36,959 nt of DNA from Phocaeicola sp. (GCA_022764505.1 JALEQJ010000026.1:1-36959), one strand, 5' to 3'; shown: positions 24,515-33,681, counted from the first letter of the stretch. The notes: a model not told the origin generated them from the sequence alone. Numbers and translations: made by a program.

Positions 24515-26347
24515 TTATTTTTCCTCATCAAAATACTTTCTGATAGCTTTTGCCACTTGTTTTCCTACTACGGCAGTAAGGGCTTCTTCTGTGGCTTCTT
24601 TAATGCGTTTTACGCTTTTGAAGGTTTGTAGTAGAGCTGTTTTTCTTTTCATACCTATGCCCTCTATATTATCCAATTCAGACTGTAAACTACTCTTGCT
24701 TCTTTTGTCCCTATGAAAGTTGATGGCGAACCTATGTACTTCATTCTGAATCTGTTCCAATAGGTGAAATGTAGTTGTTCCCTGTTTAATACCTACAGCT
24801 ACAGGGGGAAATCCGAATAGAATTTCGGACGTTTTGTGCTTTTTATCTTTGGCAAGCCCGACTATAGGTATGTTTGTATGTAGTTCATTTTCAATTACTT
24901 GTCTTGCTGTTTCCATTTGTCCTTTTCCCCCGTCTACCAAAAGTAAATGCGGTAAATTTCCTCCCTCTGCTACGATAGGTGCATAGCGTCTATAGATGAT
25001 TTCGCGCATAGAAGCGTAATCGTCCGGACCTTCTACCGTTTGTATATTGAAGTGCCGATAATCCTTTTTACTGGGTTTTCCTTGCTTAAAAACCACGCAA
25101 GCCGCTACTGCGTGGCTTCCTTGTATATTGGAATTGTCAAAACATTCTATATGGAAAGGGGTTTCTTCCAAGTGAAGCAGGTTTTGTAACTCTTTCAAAG
25201 TACGAATGCTACGCTGCTCAGGATTCAGTTTCTCAGATTGTTTTAGGCGGTCTGCTTTGTATTGTTTTACGTTCAGCTGGGAGAGGGAGAGGAGGAGTTT
25301 TTTATCTCCTTTTTGAGGGACAGTGAATGTTATTCCCTCCAATTCTACATCTATATGAAACGGGACAATGATTTCTTTAGCCTTGCTTTTGTAGCGTTCT
25401 CTCATCTCTACTATACCCCATTGTAGTAGCTCTTCCGGTGTTTCTTCCAATCGCTTTTTATACTCAAAGGTGAAGGCTTGTGTGATGCAGCCGTCCGTTA
25501 TATGTAGATAATTGATGTAGGCTACTTGTTCATCTGTTTCTATCCCGAAGACATCTACTTCGTGACGAATACTGCTTACCACTTCACTTCTTGAACGGAA
25601 ATTCTCTATGAGTAGATATTTTTCTTTGATTTGTTGTGCTTCTTCAAATTTCAGCTCCATAGCGAGCGATTTCATTTCTGTCTGAAGACTCTTCAAGAGT
25701 GCTTGGGTATTTCCTCTGAGAATTTCTTTTACTTCGGCTATATTTCTGCAGTATTCTTCCTCTGTTTGTTTTCCTACACAGGGAGCTTTGCATTTCTTAA
25801 TGTGATATTCCAAGCAGACCGAGAATTTACCTTTGGCTATATTCTCCGGTGTAAGCGGTAGTCTGCAAGTGCGAATGGGGTAGAGGTTTCTTATGAGTTC
25901 CAAAAGTGCCATCATAGATGGGACATGGCTATAAGGACCAAAGTAAATAGCACCGTTCTTAATGATTTGTCGGGTCTTGAATACTCGTGGAAAGTGTTCG
26001 TTGGTTACGCAAATAGAAGGGTATGTTTTGTCGTCTTTGAGTAAAACATTGTAGCGTGGTTTATGCTCTTTGATGAGATTGTTCTCCAATAATAGCGCAT
26101 CTTCTTCACTGTTTACCACTATGTATTTAATATCTCTGATTTTGCTTACAAGTACCCGTGTCTTTCCGGATTCATGCTCTTTGGAGAAATAGGAATAGAC
26201 CCTTTTCTTCAGGTTCTTTGCTTTTCCTACGTAGATGATATGTAGCTCCTTATCCAAGTATTGGTAGATACCTGGACTTTCGGGTAAGTTGAGCACGATT
26301 TCCCTTAGTGTATCTATAGGAAATCTATCGTCTTTCTTTTCGCTCAT
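24515..26347 (-). CDS. uvrC: excinuclease ABC subunit C
   Basis: UvrC makes both cuts around a lesion during nucleotide excision repair. The 610-residue protein has the N-terminal GIY-YIG nuclease (SPGIYQYLDKE, IIYVGKAKNLKKRV, residues 23-55) for the 3' cut. Next comes a cysteine cluster (CRLPLT, CLEYHIKKCKAPC) and a UVR motif near residue 215 (MELKFEEAQQIKEKY) for UvrB. The RNase H-like nuclease for the 5' cut has FDNSNIQGSHAVA and LLVDGGKGQ. The C-terminal helix-hairpin-helix is NIEGIGMKRKTALL. It is the last gene of the spmAB - ybeY - mnmG - apt - uvrC run, 37 bases after apt. Confidence 0.96.
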   Translation of the reverse strand: MSEKKDDRFPIDTLREIVLNLPESPGIYQYLDKELHIIYVGKAKNLKKRVYSYFSKEHESGKTRVLVSKIRDIKYIVVNSEEDALLLENNLIKEHKPRYNVLLKDDKTYPSICVTNEHFPRVFKTRQIIKNGAIYFGPYSHVPSMMALLELIRNLYPIRTCRLPLTPENIAKGKFSVCLEYHIKKCKAPCVGKQTEEEYCRNIAEVKEILRGNTQALLKSLQTEMKSLAMELKFEEAQQIKEKYLLIENFRSRSEVVSSIRHEVDVFGIETDEQVAYINYLHITDGCITQAFTFEYKKRLEETPEELLQWGIVEMRERYKSKAKEIIVPFHIDVELEGITFTVPQKGDKKLLLSLSQLNVKQYKADRLKQSEKLNPEQRSIRTLKELQNLLHLEETPFHIECFDNSNIQGSHAVAACVVFKQGKPSKKDYRHFNIQTVEGPDDYASMREIIYRRYAPIVAEGGNLPHLLLVDGGKGQMETARQVIENELHTNIPIVGLAKDKKHKTSEILFGFPPVAVGIKQGTTTFHLLEQIQNEVHRFAINFHRDKRSKSSLQSELDNIEGIGMKRKTALLQTFKSVKRIKEATEEALTAVVGKQVAKAIRKYFDEEK

Positions 26348-26384
26348 TTTGTATCTTCTACGCAGTAAACGCTTGATGGCTTAC

Positions 26385-26909
26385 TTAGAGAGCCAATAAT
26401 GTGCTGATGTTTACCTCTTCCTTGAAAGCTTGTCTGCCTTTCAGAGCATTTAGTTCTATGATAAAATTGAGGTAAATCTGCTTTGCTCCACATCTTTCCA
26501 CCAGTCTATAGGTTGCAGCCATAGTACCTCCCGTAGCCAGTAGGTCGTCGTGGAGAAGTACTACATCGTTTTTATCTATGGCATCTTTGTGTAGCTGGAT
26601 TGTATCTACGCCATATTCTTTCTCGTAAGTTTCTTCTACTACTTCTGCCGGTAGTTTGCCGGGTTTGCGTGCCAATACAAATCCTGCACCGAGTCTTGCC
26701 GCCAAAGCTCCTCCTAAGATGAAGCCTCTGGATTCTATGCCTACAACTTTGGTGATGCCTTTGTCTTTGTACATCTCGTAGAGCTCGTCTACCATAATTT
26801 GTATGCACGTAGGATTTTTGAATAGCGTGGTTACATCGTAGAATAAAATGCCCTCTTTGGGGAAGTTGGGGATTTCTCTAAGATTCTTTCTGAGTATTTC
26901 TGTTTTCAT
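26385..26909 (-). CDS. apt: adenine phosphoribosyltransferase
   Basis: It salvages adenine to AMP using PRPP. The 174-residue protein has the family's N-terminal REIPNFPKEGILFYDVTTL, the VVGIESRGFILGGALAARLG segment, and the PRPP-binding loop VVLLHDDLLATGGTMAAT near residue 122. Length matches the family. It starts 44 bases after the mnmG stop, and the parS-like site lies in that gap. Confidence 0.95.
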   Translation of the reverse strand: MKTEILRKNLREIPNFPKEGILFYDVTTLFKNPTCIQIMVDELYEMYKDKGITKVVGIESRGFILGGALAARLGAGFVLARKPGKLPAEVVEETYEKEYGVDTIQLHKDAIDKNDVVLLHDDLLATGGTMAATYRLVERCGAKQIYLNFIIELNALKGRQAFKEEVNISTLLAL

Positions 26910-26936
26910 CTGTATGAATGTTTATTTTTTTCTCTT

Positions 26937-26952
26937 TGTTTCACGTGGAACA
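26937..26952 (-). promoter_or_regulatory. parS-like ParB-binding site
   Basis: On the minus strand the 16 bases TGTTCCACGTGAAACA match the parS consensus TGTTNCACGTGAAACA with no mismatch. The site begins one base past the mnmG stop codon and ends 27 bases before apt. ParB nucleates on parS to form the partition complex that, with ParA and SMC, segregates replication origins. Sites usually cluster near oriC, and mnmG is an origin-side gene in many bacteria. I saw no second copy in the window. Confidence 0.8.
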
Positions 26953-26953
26953 T

Positions 26954-28825
26954 TTACCTACCGAGTAGTACTAATAGCACATTTATATCATTGGGAGAGA
27001 TGCCCGGAATACGCTGTGCTTGTGCCAATGTTTCTGGATTGATTTGTTTAAGTTTTTGACGAGCTTCTGTGGAAAGCGATTGTAAGCTGTCGTAATCAAA
27101 CCGACCTTTGATGCGTATGTTTTCTAAACGCTGTATCTTGTCTGCTACGATACGTTCGCGCTCTATGTAGCCTTTGTACTTGATGCGTATTTCTGCGGCT
27201 TCTATGATTTCTTCTTTGCGCTCTTTTATCTGTTCCAATAGTTCGGAGAACTTCTCTATGTGTGGAGCGATATTCGCAATAGTGATTTGCGGACGCATAA
27301 GTACGTCTACCAATTTGCAACCCTGAGAGAGTGGGGTTGTGCCTAATAAGGTAAGAGCGTCGTTTATTTTCTCCGGTTTGAGCGAGAAGGATTCTGCAAA
27401 GGCAATAATGCCGGCTATGTTTGCTTTCTTGTATTCCAAAACAGTCATTCTTTCGGCATCTACTAAGCCCAATGTCGCACCACGTTCTGTAAGGCGCATA
27501 TCTGCATCGTCTTGCCGTAGTAATATGCGATACTCTGCACGAGAGGTAAACATTCTGTAAGGTTCGTCTACACCTTTCGTTACAAGGTCGTCTATCAGTA
27601 CGCCGATGTAAGCTTCATCTCTGCGTAAGACGAATGGTTCTCCTCCATAACAGTTAATGTGTGCGTTTATGCCTGCTACAAGTCCTTGTCCTGCGGCTTC
27701 TTCGTAACCGGTAGTTCCGTTTACCTGTCCTGCAAAGAATAGGTTCTTTATTTTCTTGCTTTCTAAGGTATGGAGTAGTTGCGTAGGATCAAAGAAATCG
27801 TATTCTATGGCATAACCGGGACGATAAGCAGTTACGTTTCTGAAGCATGGTATCCGTTTGATAGCTTCCAATTGTACATCTATAGGGAGAGAAGAAGAAA
27901 AGCCGTTGAGATAAAGTTCTTGCGTATTTTCTCCTTCCGGTTCTAAGAATAACTGGTGCTGTGTACGCTCTGCAAAGGTTACTATTTTTGTTTCTATACT
28001 GGGACAATATCGTGGTCCTATACTTTGGATTTGCCCGTTGTATAGAGGAGAATCATCTAATCCCTTCCTCAAAACCTCATGACTCTCTTCGTTGGTATAG
28101 CAAGTCCAGCAACAGAGTTGTTTCAATGCTCTGGGAGAACTTACGAAAGAGAATCTATGGAAGTCGTTTTCTCCCTCTTGTATGTCCATAAGCGAATAGT
28201 CTACACTGCGCCCATCTATACGTAGGGGGGTACCAGTTTTCATTCTATCGTACGTGATACCATATTGTGCGATAGATTCTGTGAGTTTATAAGAGGCTGG
28301 TTCCGCACTACGTCCTCCCGGAAGCATTTTTGCACCGATGTGCATAAGTCCATTGAGGAAAGTACCGGCTGTAATTACGATACATTTTGCCTTGAAAGTG
28401 ACTCCCCACACAGTGATGAGTCCTATGACTTCACCATTTTCTACCAAAAGTTCTTCTACGGTATCTTGCCAAATATGCAGATTGGGGGTGTTTTCTATGA
28501 TTTCTCGCCACGTGGTAATGTATTTAGCACGGTCGCATTGTGCGCGTGGACTCCACATTGCGGGTCCTTTGGATCTGTTGAGCATACGGAATTGTATAGC
28601 AGTCTTGTCTGTAACAATCCCCATATAGCCTCCCAATGCGTCTATTTCTCGTACTATTTGCCCTTTGGCTATGCCACCTACTGCCGGATTACAGCTCATC
28701 TGAGCTAATTTGTTCATATCCATCGTGATAAGACACACTTGTGAACCCATACGTGCGGCAGCCGAAGCTGCTTCACAGCCTGCGTGTCCTGCGCCTATGA
28801 CGATAATATCATACTTAAATTCCAT
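26954..28825 (-). CDS. mnmG: tRNA uridine-34 carboxymethylaminomethyl synthesis enzyme
   Basis: MnmG (GidA) acts with MnmE to install cmnm5 at the wobble uridine of several tRNAs, using FAD, methylene-tetrahydrofolate and glycine. The 623-residue protein shows the FAD-binding VIGAGHAGCEAASAAARMG at residues 10-28, CNPAVGGIAKGQIVREIDAL, and GTFLNGLMHIGAKMLPGGR. Also present are the GQVNGTTGYEEAAGQGLVAG block and the C-terminal helical domain that contacts MnmE. Length is normal. It has its own promoter within the end of ybeY and is followed by the parS-like site. Confidence 0.96.
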   Translation of the reverse strand: MEFKYDIIVIGAGHAGCEAASAAARMGSQVCLITMDMNKLAQMSCNPAVGGIAKGQIVREIDALGGYMGIVTDKTAIQFRMLNRSKGPAMWSPRAQCDRAKYITTWREIIENTPNLHIWQDTVEELLVENGEVIGLITVWGVTFKAKCIVITAGTFLNGLMHIGAKMLPGGRSAEPASYKLTESIAQYGITYDRMKTGTPLRIDGRSVDYSLMDIQEGENDFHRFSFVSSPRALKQLCCWTCYTNEESHEVLRKGLDDSPLYNGQIQSIGPRYCPSIETKIVTFAERTQHQLFLEPEGENTQELYLNGFSSSLPIDVQLEAIKRIPCFRNVTAYRPGYAIEYDFFDPTQLLHTLESKKIKNLFFAGQVNGTTGYEEAAGQGLVAGINAHINCYGGEPFVLRRDEAYIGVLIDDLVTKGVDEPYRMFTSRAEYRILLRQDDADMRLTERGATLGLVDAERMTVLEYKKANIAGIIAFAESFSLKPEKINDALTLLGTTPLSQGCKLVDVLMRPQITIANIAPHIEKFSELLEQIKERKEEIIEAAEIRIKYKGYIERERIVADKIQRLENIRIKGRFDYDSLQSLSTEARQKLKQINPETLAQAQRIPGISPNDINVLLVLLGR

Positions 28826-28850
28826 GCCATCTTATTAAAAGTCCAACCGG

Positions 28851-28881
28851 CAAAGTTAGCTTTTTAGAGTGAAGCTTGCAA
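28851..28881 (-). promoter_or_regulatory. internal promoter for mnmG
   Basis: On the minus strand TTG (28881-28879) and TAACTTTG (28858-28851) are 20 bases apart. The -33 part lies inside the last codons of ybeY and the -7 in the 38-base gap. The mnmG start at 28825 follows. This would let mnmG, apt and uvrC be expressed apart from ybeY. Confidence 0.6.
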
Positions 28882-29286
28882 GAGCTGTAGGGCATGCTCT
28901 TCTGCAGCTTCCATTTTCTCTCTTTCTCCTTCGCCTTTATCATCTATGCCACAAAGGTGTAAAACTCCGTGTATTATGACTCTATATAATTCTTTTTCAA
29001 ATGGTTGTGAAAATAATTCCGCATTGCTTTTTACTGTATCCAAGCTAATGAACAAATCGCCCGATAAGTTGTTTCCTTCACAATAATCAAAGGTGATAAT
29101 GTCTGTATAATAATCGTGCTGTAGGTATTCTCTATTGACCCGTAGAATTTCATCGTCCGAGCAGAAAATATAGGCTATATCTCCCGCTTTTTTCCCGTAA
29201 AAACGAGCAACTTCTTTGATCCATGCACTGATGACACGTTTTTTGATAGGAGGCATGGAAACTCCCTCTGTTTGATAAGTTATCAT
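28864..29286 (-). CDS. ybeY: endoribonuclease YbeY
   Basis: YbeY is a zinc-dependent RNase needed for 16S rRNA 3'-end maturation and 70S quality control. The 140-residue protein has the fold markers FCSDDEILRVNREYLQHDYY, TDIITFDYCEG and GDLFISLDTVKSNAE, and the metal site HGVLHLCGIDDKGEGEREKM. The usual site is HGxLHLxGxDH; here the third histidine position is Asp followed by Lys, which I believe is common in Bacteroidetes members. It sits 15 bases after the Spm-like gene and 38 before mnmG on the minus strand. Confidence 0.92.
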   Translation of the reverse strand: MITYQTEGVSMPPIKKRVISAWIKEVARFYGKKAGDIAYIFCSDDEILRVNREYLQHDYYTDIITFDYCEGNNLSGDLFISLDTVKSNAELFSQPFEKELYRVIIHGVLHLCGIDDKGEGEREKMEAAEEHALQLLQASL

Positions 29287-29301
29287 ATTGAAAATGAATA
29301 A

Positions 29302-30531
29302 TTAAAAGAATAAATAACAGACAAATATGGCAGCGATGACTCCTACTACGTCTGCTATCAGCCCACAGGAAACAGCATGACGGGTTCTGGTAACACCTAC
29401 ACTGCCAAAGTAGACTGCCAGAATATAGAAAGTAGTATCTGTAGCTCCTTGGAAGATACAAGAAAGCCTGCCTACAAAAGAATCTGCTCCGTAGGTGGTC
29501 ATAGCATCTACCATAAGCCCTCTGGCACCACTACCGCTCAATGGTTTCATAAGGGCGGTGGGAAGTGCCGGAACAAATCGGGCATCTATGCCTAAGGTTT
29601 CTACTATGCCGATAGCCCCTTGTACGATATAGTCTATACACCCCGATGCCCTGAATACTCCGATAGCTACAAGAATAGCTACCAAATAGGGAATAATCCT
29701 AATAGCTGTATTGAAACCTTCTTTGGCACCTTCTATAAAAGCATCGTAGACATTTATTTTCTTCTTTATACCGGAGAAAATAAACAGCATAATGATAGAA
29801 AAGAGTATTACATTGGCAGCGGTAGTGGAATAACCTGCTATTTCTGTTTGTGGCAGTGTAGACAGTATATAAGTAATCCCTGCTATAAAGAGGCTTACAC
29901 CTCCTAAGGTGAAGAATATCACCTTATTGAAAAGGTTTATTTTCTGATAAATAGCCACACTGATAATTCCTGCGAGGGTAGCTGCAAACGTAGCAATGAG
30001 AATAGGGATAAATACATCTGTAGGCATAGCTGCTCCGAGTTGCGCTCTATAGACCATCACACTGATGGGGATAATAGTAAGCCCGGACGTGTTAAGTACA
30101 AGGAACATAATCATAGCATTGCTGGCACGTTCTTTGTCTGTATTAAGGGTTTGCAGTCCTTCCATAGCTTTCAGTCCCAACGGTGTGGCTGCATTGTCCA
30201 GTCCAAGCATATTGGCTGCTACGTTCATAAACAAATTACCCATTACGGGGTGCCCTTTGGGTATTTCCGGAAATAAACGCTCAAACAAAGGACTTATGAG
30301 CCGGGAAAGAGCATTGATGAGTCCTCCTTTTTCTCCTATGCGCATAAGACCTAACCAAAGAGAGAGAACACCTGTAAGCCCAATAGATATTTCGAAAGCA
30401 GTTTTGGACGCACTGAATGTAGCATTGACCATATCCGGAAATACTGTAAGATCTCCGAAAAACAATAATCGTGCGAGGGCTACTATAAAAGCCACTACAA
30501 AAAAACCGATCCAAATATAATTGAGTATCAT
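29302..30531 (-). CDS. fused SpmA/SpmB-like nucleoside-recognition membrane protein
   Basis: A 409-residue polytopic membrane protein. The N-terminal half resembles SpmA: FEISIGLTGVLSLWLGLMRI and HPVMGNLFMNVAANMLGLDN, with the Gate-domain signature NAATPLGLKAM. The C-terminal half resembles SpmB: EGAKEGFNTAIRIIPYLVAI, PTALMKPLSGSGARGLMVDA, and GATDTTFYILAVYFGSVGV. In Bacillus these are separate spore maturation proteins; in non-sporulating Bacteroidetes a fused form is usual and its substrate is unknown, with transport of a small molecule likely. It is the first gene of the five-gene run to uvrC, with its own promoter. Confidence 0.9.
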   Translation of the reverse strand: MILNYIWIGFFVVAFIVALARLLFFGDLTVFPDMVNATFSASKTAFEISIGLTGVLSLWLGLMRIGEKGGLINALSRLISPLFERLFPEIPKGHPVMGNLFMNVAANMLGLDNAATPLGLKAMEGLQTLNTDKERASNAMIMFLVLNTSGLTIIPISVMVYRAQLGAAMPTDVFIPILIATFAATLAGIISVAIYQKINLFNKVIFFTLGGVSLFIAGITYILSTLPQTEIAGYSTTAANVILFSIIMLFIFSGIKKKINVYDAFIEGAKEGFNTAIRIIPYLVAILVAIGVFRASGCIDYIVQGAIGIVETLGIDARFVPALPTALMKPLSGSGARGLMVDAMTTYGADSFVGRLSCIFQGATDTTFYILAVYFGSVGVTRTRHAVSCGLIADVVGVIAAIFVCYLFF

Positions 30532-30614
30532 ACGCTTGTATTCTGTCTATGGAGAAAAGAGTAAGATGTTTCTATATCGTCTTTACTCCGTATGGATAAG
30601 ATGAATAATATAGG

Positions 30615-30646
30615 CAAAAGTACAGAAATAAAGCGAGATGGCACAA
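30615..30646 (-). promoter_or_regulatory. promoter of the spmAB - ybeY run
   Basis: On the minus strand TTG (30646-30644) and TACTTTTG (30622-30615) are separated by 21 bases. The leader to the start at 30531 is about 75 bases. Confidence 0.5.
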
Positions 30647-30708
30647 GCAGGCAGTATTTTCCATTCTCTGTTTATTTCTCATTGTATAGCTCGAAATCTT
30701 TATTCCGT

Positions 30709-30795
30709 ACAGAAGTCTATGTAAACTTCCATTGTGGTTTATATAAACTTTTATCGTGGTTTATATAAACCCAATCACGGAATAAAAGATGCGAG
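30709..30795. repeat. second array of degenerate 22-bp tandem units
   Basis: Two units share GTGGTTTATATAAAC, starting at 30734 and 30756, exactly 22 bases apart. A more diverged unit precedes them (30709-30730, TATGTAAACTT shared) and another follows (30774-30795, beginning ATCACGG). The order ATCGTG unit then ATCACGG unit repeats that seen in the array at 12690-12798, which has the same period. It occupies the gap between the promoters of the Spm-like gene and polA. Confidence 0.65.
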
Positions 30796-30858
30796 CACAG
30801 AGTAAGGTATTTCTCTACCTTATTTGTGAAGAATAGAGCAAGAGAGCTGATAGAGGAC

Positions 30859-30889
30859 TTGAGAAACTATTGGAGAATAATTACCTTTA
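30859..30889 (+). promoter_or_regulatory. promoter of polA
   Basis: TTG at 30859-30861 and TACCTTTA at 30882-30889 are 20 bases apart. The last base of the -7 element differs from the consensus. The polA start follows at 30913, giving a leader of under 20 bases. Confidence 0.5.
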
Positions 30890-30912
30890 CACCATAAACA
30901 AAAGAGAATAGA

Positions 30913-33681
30913 ATGAAGAAACTCTTACTCCTAGATGCTTATGCACTTATTTATAGGGCTTATTATGCACTGATACGTACCCCAAGAATCAACTCTAAGG
31001 GGCAGAATACCTCTGCTGCTTTCGGTTTTGTCAATACATTGGAGGAACTCCTCAAAAAGGAAAATCCTACTCATATAGGAGTGGCTTTTGATCCCAAAGG
31101 AGGTACTTTCAGACACGAAGCCTATCCCGCATACAAAGCGCAACGAGAAGAAACTCCGGAGGCTATCCGTTTCGCTATACCTTATATAAAAGCTATTGTA
31201 GAGGCTTACCAAATCCCTATCATAGAAATAGCCGGATATGAGGCAGACGATGTGATAGGTACACTGGCTACACAGGCAGGTGCAGAAGGTGTAGATACTT
31301 ATATGGTTACACCGGATAAGGACTATGCCCAGCTCGTGGCTCCTCATATATATATATACAGACCAAATTCGGGAGGAAAAGAAGCCGAGATCTTAGGGGT
31401 AGAAGAAGTAAAAGCCAAATATGACTTGAAAGATCCTAAGCAAGTGATAGATCTCTTGGGACTGATGGGTGATGCGGTAGACAATATCCCGGGTTGTCCG
31501 GGAGTAGGAGAGAAAACTGCTCAAAAGCTCATAGCAGAATTTGGCAATATAGAGAATTTGCTTCTGCAGACAGATAAGCTGAAGGGGAAACAGAAGGAGA
31601 ATGTAGAAGAATTTGCAGAACAAATACGTTTCTCCAAATTCTTGGCTACCATCAAGTGCGATGTTCCTGTAGCTTTGGACTGGGAAGCCTTGGAAAGAAA
31701 ATCTCCAGATGCAGACGCATTGCAAAAACTCTTTGAAGAATTGGAATTTCGTACGCTGATTCAGAGAGTGTTAAAAAACGAAAAGACAGTAGCACCGAGT
31801 GTGCCACTTCAAGGCTCTCTCTTTGCAGAATTTGAGACCGAAGACCCGAGCGTTCCGGAAAATTCTACTCTCAAACGCTTAAATGATGTATCTTACAATT
31901 ATAAACTTATTGATAATAAAGAAGATGCAAGAAAAATTGCCGAAAAATTTTTGTCGGAAAAAATTATCAGTGTAGATACGGAAACTACAGGAGTAGATCC
32001 TATGACTGCCCGAATAGTAGGTATGAGTTTTTCTACAGCTCCGAGAGAGGCGTATTATGTAGCATTGCCCTCAGAAAAGCAAGAAGCACAAGCGTGGATA
32101 GAACTTTTTCGCCCGGTCTTGGAGAATGAGCAAATACAGAAAGTGGGGCAAAATATAAAGTACGATATGCTTATACTTTCTCACTACGGTGTAGACTTCC
32201 GAGGAGAACTCTTTGATACTATGATAGCCCACTATGTGTTGCAACCCGAGCTAAGGCACAATATGGATTATCTCGCAGAAGTATATCTTCGCTATGAAAC
32301 CATCAAGATAGAAGAACTTATAGGACCTAAAGGAAAAGGACAAGCTAATATGGCAGACCTGCCTCCCGCAGAGATTTATAAATATGCGTGCGAAGATGCA
32401 GACATCACTCTCCAGCTGAAAGAAGTTTTGGAAGCAGAGTTGCACAAGGAAGGGGTTTATACACTTTTCCGAGAAATAGAAATGCCCTTGGTTCCGGTAC
32501 TTGCCTATATGGAGAGAAATGGAGTAAGATTGGATACAGATGCTCTGAAAGAAACTTCCGAGATTTTTACCCGGCGTATGGTGCAGATAGAAGAAGAGGT
32601 ACACAAGTTGGCAGATATGGAGTTCAATATATCTTCTCCGAAGCAAGTGGGAGAGGTGCTGTTTGAGCATCTCAAACTGGTAGAGAAGCCAAAGAAAACC
32701 AAGACCGGGCAATATGTTACGTCCGAAGAGGTCTTGGAAACCTTACGTGGTAAGCACCTTATAGTAGAAAAGATATTGGAATACAGAGGACTGAAGAAAC
32801 TGCTAAGTACCTATGTAGATGCACTCCCTACCTTGATACATCCCGAAACCCATCGTTTGCATACCTCATTCAATCAGGCTGTAACTGCCACAGGTCGCCT
32901 CAGCTCCAGCAATCCGAATATACAAAATATCCCTATCAGAAACGAAGATGGTAAGGAGATACGCAAAGCCTTTGTGCCGGACGAGGGTTGTTTGTTCTTC
33001 TCTGCAGACTATTCGCAGATAGAGTTGCGTATTATGGCACACTTGAGTAAGGACCCGCAGATGATAGCTGCTTTCCAATCCGGCGAAGATATTCATACCG
33101 CCACTGCTGCCAAAATTTTCAAAGTGCCTACTTCTGAGGTCAGTCGTGAACAGCGCAGTAAAGCCAAAACTGCCAACTTTGGTATTATTTATGGTATTTC
33201 CATCTTCGGTTTGGCAGAACGTATGAATGTAGATAGAAAAGAAGCCAAAATGCTCATAGATGGTTATTTCCAAACTTACCCACGAGTACAAGACTATATG
33301 CAGGAAAGTATAGCACGTGCTAAGGAAAAAGGCTATATAGAAACCTTGTTGCATAGAAAACGCTACTTGCCGGACATCAATTCTGCCAATGCTGTAGTGC
33401 GTGGATATGCGGAAAGAAATGCTATCAATGCTCCGGTGCAAGGTAGTGCTGCGGACATCATAAAAATCGCTATGGTGCGTATTTATGAGCGTTTCCGTAG
33501 AGAAAATATTCGTTCCAAAATGATACTTCAAGTACACGATGAACTCAACTTCAGTGTACTGCCGGAAGAGAGAGAAATAGTAGAACGCATTGTTTTGGAA
33601 GAGATGCAACGTGCCTATCCATTGGCTGTACCATTACAAGCAGATGCGGGTTGGGGAAAGAATTGGTTAGAAGCACATTAA
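30913..33681 (+). CDS. polA: DNA polymerase I
   Basis: PolA fills gaps in repair and replaces Okazaki RNA primers. All three domains are present in 922 residues. The 5'-3' exonuclease covers about 1-290 (LLLLDAYALIYRAYYAL, EADDVIGTLA, VTPDKDYAQLV, GDAVDNIPGCPGVGEKTA). The 3'-5' proofreading exonuclease covers about 335-520, with its metal residues intact (VDTETTGVD, VGQNIKYDMLIL, YACEDADITL). The polymerase domain has SADYSQIELRIMAHLSKD, the O-helix region RSKAKTANFGIIYGIS and the catalytic QVHDELNF. Proofreading is therefore expected. It is a single-gene unit with a promoter just upstream. Confidence 0.97.
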   Translation: MKKLLLLDAYALIYRAYYALIRTPRINSKGQNTSAAFGFVNTLEELLKKENPTHIGVAFDPKGGTFRHEAYPAYKAQREETPEAIRFAIPYIKAIVEAYQIPIIEIAGYEADDVIGTLATQAGAEGVDTYMVTPDKDYAQLVAPHIYIYRPNSGGKEAEILGVEEVKAKYDLKDPKQVIDLLGLMGDAVDNIPGCPGVGEKTAQKLIAEFGNIENLLLQTDKLKGKQKENVEEFAEQIRFSKFLATIKCDVPVALDWEALERKSPDADALQKLFEELEFRTLIQRVLKNEKTVAPSVPLQGSLFAEFETEDPSVPENSTLKRLNDVSYNYKLIDNKEDARKIAEKFLSEKIISVDTETTGVDPMTARIVGMSFSTAPREAYYVALPSEKQEAQAWIELFRPVLENEQIQKVGQNIKYDMLILSHYGVDFRGELFDTMIAHYVLQPELRHNMDYLAEVYLRYETIKIEELIGPKGKGQANMADLPPAEIYKYACEDADITLQLKEVLEAELHKEGVYTLFREIEMPLVPVLAYMERNGVRLDTDALKETSEIFTRRMVQIEEEVHKLADMEFNISSPKQVGEVLFEHLKLVEKPKKTKTGQYVTSEEVLETLRGKHLIVEKILEYRGLKKLLSTYVDALPTLIHPETHRLHTSFNQAVTATGRLSSSNPNIQNIPIRNEDGKEIRKAFVPDEGCLFFSADYSQIELRIMAHLSKDPQMIAAFQSGEDIHTATAAKIFKVPTSEVSREQRSKAKTANFGIIYGISIFGLAERMNVDRKEAKMLIDGYFQTYPRVQDYMQESIARAKEKGYIETLLHRKRYLPDINSANAVVRGYAERNAINAPVQGSAADIIKIAMVRIYERFRRENIRSKMILQVHDELNFSVLPEEREIVERIVLEEMQRAYPLAVPLQADAGWGKNWLEAH

